From Oxobacter pfennigii (lineage in GTDB: Bacteria > Bacillota > Clostridia > Clostridiales > Oxobacteraceae): a stretch of 64,000 bases of DNA. Made by a program: the position numbers and the translations under genes. Location: positions 124,001 through 188,000 of the forward strand of contig NZ_LKET01000029.1 of NCBI RefSeq assembly GCF_001317355.1, in the 5' to 3' direction. The notes below the pieces were generated by a model. It was not told the DNA's origin and did no database searches. It saw only the letters and a program-made list of their open reading frames with translations. This document shows, piece after piece, positions 62,810-64,000 of the stretch (position 1 is its first letter; each line of letters opens with the position of its first letter).

Positions 62810-63184
62810 ATGTATAATCAGACATCCAATGCATATCAGGTTTACCGGGATAACGAAGTGCTCATGGCATCCCGGGGAAAGCTTTTAGTTATGCTGTATG
62901 AAGGTGCAATGAAGTTCTTAAGATATGCCCAACTTTCCATAGATGACAAAAATTACGAAGAAGCCAATAAATATTTTCAAAAAACTCAGGATATCATAAG
63001 TGAGCTTATGGTGACTCTCAATATGGATTTTGAAGTATCAAAAGGCTTGTATTCGCTTTATGACTATATGAAATACCGCTTGGTTCAGGCTAATATTAAA
63101 AAGGATAAGGAAATGATAGACGAAGTATATAAAATGCTTTCTGAATTAAAAGAAACCTGGGAAAAGGCTATGACAATGATTTAG
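62810..63184 (+). CDS. fliS: Flagellin export chaperone FliS
   Basis: Binds the C-terminus of flagellin to keep it from polymerising before export. The 124-residue product has the family pattern: NAYQVYRDNEVLMASRGKLL near the start, VMLYEGAMKFLRYAQ, and the C-terminal YDYMKYRLVQANIKKD helix. GAGGAGATGG precedes the ATG. Its separation from hag by the glycan island suggests that the island was inserted into a flagellar region. Confidence 0.94.
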   Translation: MYNQTSNAYQVYRDNEVLMASRGKLLVMLYEGAMKFLRYAQLSIDDKNYEEANKYFQKTQDIISELMVTLNMDFEVSKGLYSLYDYMKYRLVQANIKKDKEMIDEVYKMLSELKETWEKAMTMI

Positions 63185-63221
63185 GAATTCCTTCTTCAAA
63201 TTTACTTTTATAAATTATTAA

Positions 63222-63262
63222 GCAAAATGCGAGTTGTTTTAATCAGCTCGCATTTTGCATTA
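63222..63262 (+). terminator. Terminator after fliS
   Basis: GCAAAATGCGAG (63222-63233) and CTCGCATTTTGC (63247-63258) form a perfect 12 bp stem with a 13-base loop, then ATTA. Confidence 0.8.
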
Positions 63263-63357
63263 TATATGGAACGGTTTTTGTTATTGGCTGAATAAAGGTC
63301 TGTCCAAAAGTCTATAATCCCAAATAAAAGACAAGTTCTAAATTGAGGGGATTAACT

Positions 63358-64000
63358 GTGAGAAACAAGGCCTTTAATTTGTTGGTTGCACAATATATAA
63401 TGGCTGTTTTAGTTTTAGCTTTTGGATATTATTCTTACGCCTGGTTTTCAAATTCAGATATTATTACTAACGGTGATTTCACTTCCGGCACTCTTGAAAT
63501 TCAAGGTCCAGGTGGTGAGGCAAAAGCAGAATTATTTAATATAAATATTACCGGCCCCGGCTGGGAAGAAACCAGTGAAATCAATATAAATAACACCGGT
63601 ACTTTAGATTTTGATTACCGTATGTATATTGACCTTTCAAATATTGAAGGGAATTTATTATATGACGGTAATTATCCGTTGATTTTAAAGCTCATGCGGG
63701 GAGAAACATTAATGACGGAAGCTCCCTTAAACCAGCTTGGATTTGTAGACATGGGTTCGGTTGCTGCGGGAGAAAGTGAAAATCTTTCCTTTGAATTTCA
63801 TCTTCCTTTAGAGGCGGACAGTCAGTATCAAGGAGCATCGGCTAATTTAACATTTGTTTTTGAAGCCAGGCAAAGAACTCCTGGGGCGACATATCCCGGA
63901 GCAAAAGTAATTTATGCAAATTACAGGGGTATTCAGACAGCTATAAATTCAGCAGCTGATGGTGATATCATAATTGTTGATAAGGCAGGAGTATACGATG
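63358..64000 (+). CDS. TasA/camelysin-like secreted protein running into a beta-helix region (3' partial)
   Basis: The frame starts at GTG 63358, 7 bases after TTGAGGGG, and is open to the window end (214 codons). A signal-type helix (about residues 9-26, YIMAVLVLAFGYYSYAWF) is followed by a domain with the TasA/CalY pattern: AWFSNSDIITNGDFTSGTLE, a beta-rich middle, and SQYQGASANLTFVFEARQ. From about residue 180 it continues as YPGAKVIYANYRGIQTAINS and AADGDIIIVDKAGVYD, the usual first turn of a pectate-lyase-like right-handed beta-helix. The combination suggests a large surface or matrix protein. No SipW-type signal peptidase gene is visible. Confidence 0.8.
   Translation, partial: MRNKAFNLLVAQYIMAVLVLAFGYYSYAWFSNSDIITNGDFTSGTLEIQGPGGEAKAELFNINITGPGWEETSEININNTGTLDFDYRMYIDLSNIEGNLLYDGNYPLILKLMRGETLMTEAPLNQLGFVDMGSVAAGESENLSFEFHLPLEADSQYQGASANLTFVFEARQRTPGATYPGAKVIYANYRGIQTAINSAADGDIIIVDKAGVYD

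Noticed and set aside
1-64000. CRISPR arrays, rRNA genes and intact insertion sequences
   Set aside because: No regularly spaced repeats, rRNA sequence or transposase gene was seen anywhere in the window.

Overview
The window comes from the chromosome of a spore-forming, flagellated, low-GC Gram-positive anaerobe of the class Clostridia. The evidence is the ywmB-murA-spoIID-spoIIQ-spoIIID-mbl sporulation and cell-wall block, PyrR- and THF-riboswitch-type leaders, Shine-Dalgarno sites before nearly every gene, frequent TTG/GTG starts, and a clostridial fapA/che/fli/flg gene order. The species cannot be fixed from sequence alone.

Layout. (a) 1-9.2 kb: wall glycan and sporulation genes (WecA/TagO-type transferase, wecB, ywmB, murA, spoIID, spoIIQ, spoIIID, mbl, fabZ), broken by two related ~205-210 bp foldback repeats. 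(b) 9.2-13.7 kb: yyaC, a putative forespore gene, a Val-Thr-Tyr tRNA cluster followed by a BRO-type phage antirepressor relic, a uroporphyrinogen-decarboxylase-like methyltransferase, a DUF6429 protein and a frameshifted VOC protein. (c) 13.8-27.8 kb: a sensory block with an EAL-like/HDOD protein, a 7TM-GAF-GGDEF-EAL protein, two chemoreceptors, a V4R protein and, divergently, a two-kinase hybrid sensor with a REC-SARP regulator. (d) 28-33.3 kb: THF riboswitch with folT, a GNAT-Rnk/GreA fusion, a PyrR attenuator with pyrF-pyrE, and a lipoprotein polysaccharide deacetylase. (e) 33.5-51.9 kb: chemotaxis and flagellar genes (fapA, cheW-D-B-R-A-C-Y-W, fliM-fliY, flgM-N-K-L, fliW-csrA, fliD, fliT-like, hag). 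(f) 51.9-61.6 kb: an AT-rich glycan-modification island lying between the flagellin gene and flaG-flaG2-fliS. (g) From 63.36 kb: the 5' part of a TasA/camelysin-like surface protein running into a beta-helix region.

How it works together. Four sigma-D-like promoters with the same spacing stand before flgM, hag, flaG and, probably, the second gene of the glycan island. This suggests glycan genes expressed together with the filament. The hag leader has a GGA-loop hairpin plus a GGA Shine-Dalgarno, and fliW-csrA lie just upstream, as expected for the FliW-CsrA-flagellin switch. The glycan island encodes three family-2 glycosyltransferases, a CDP-glycerol-transferase-like protein, a glucose-1-phosphate cytidylyltransferase, two paralogous radical SAM proteins and an FkbM methyltransferase. 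It is the best candidate here for an undescribed system: a flagellin (or surface) glycan built through CDP-activated precursors and radical chemistry.
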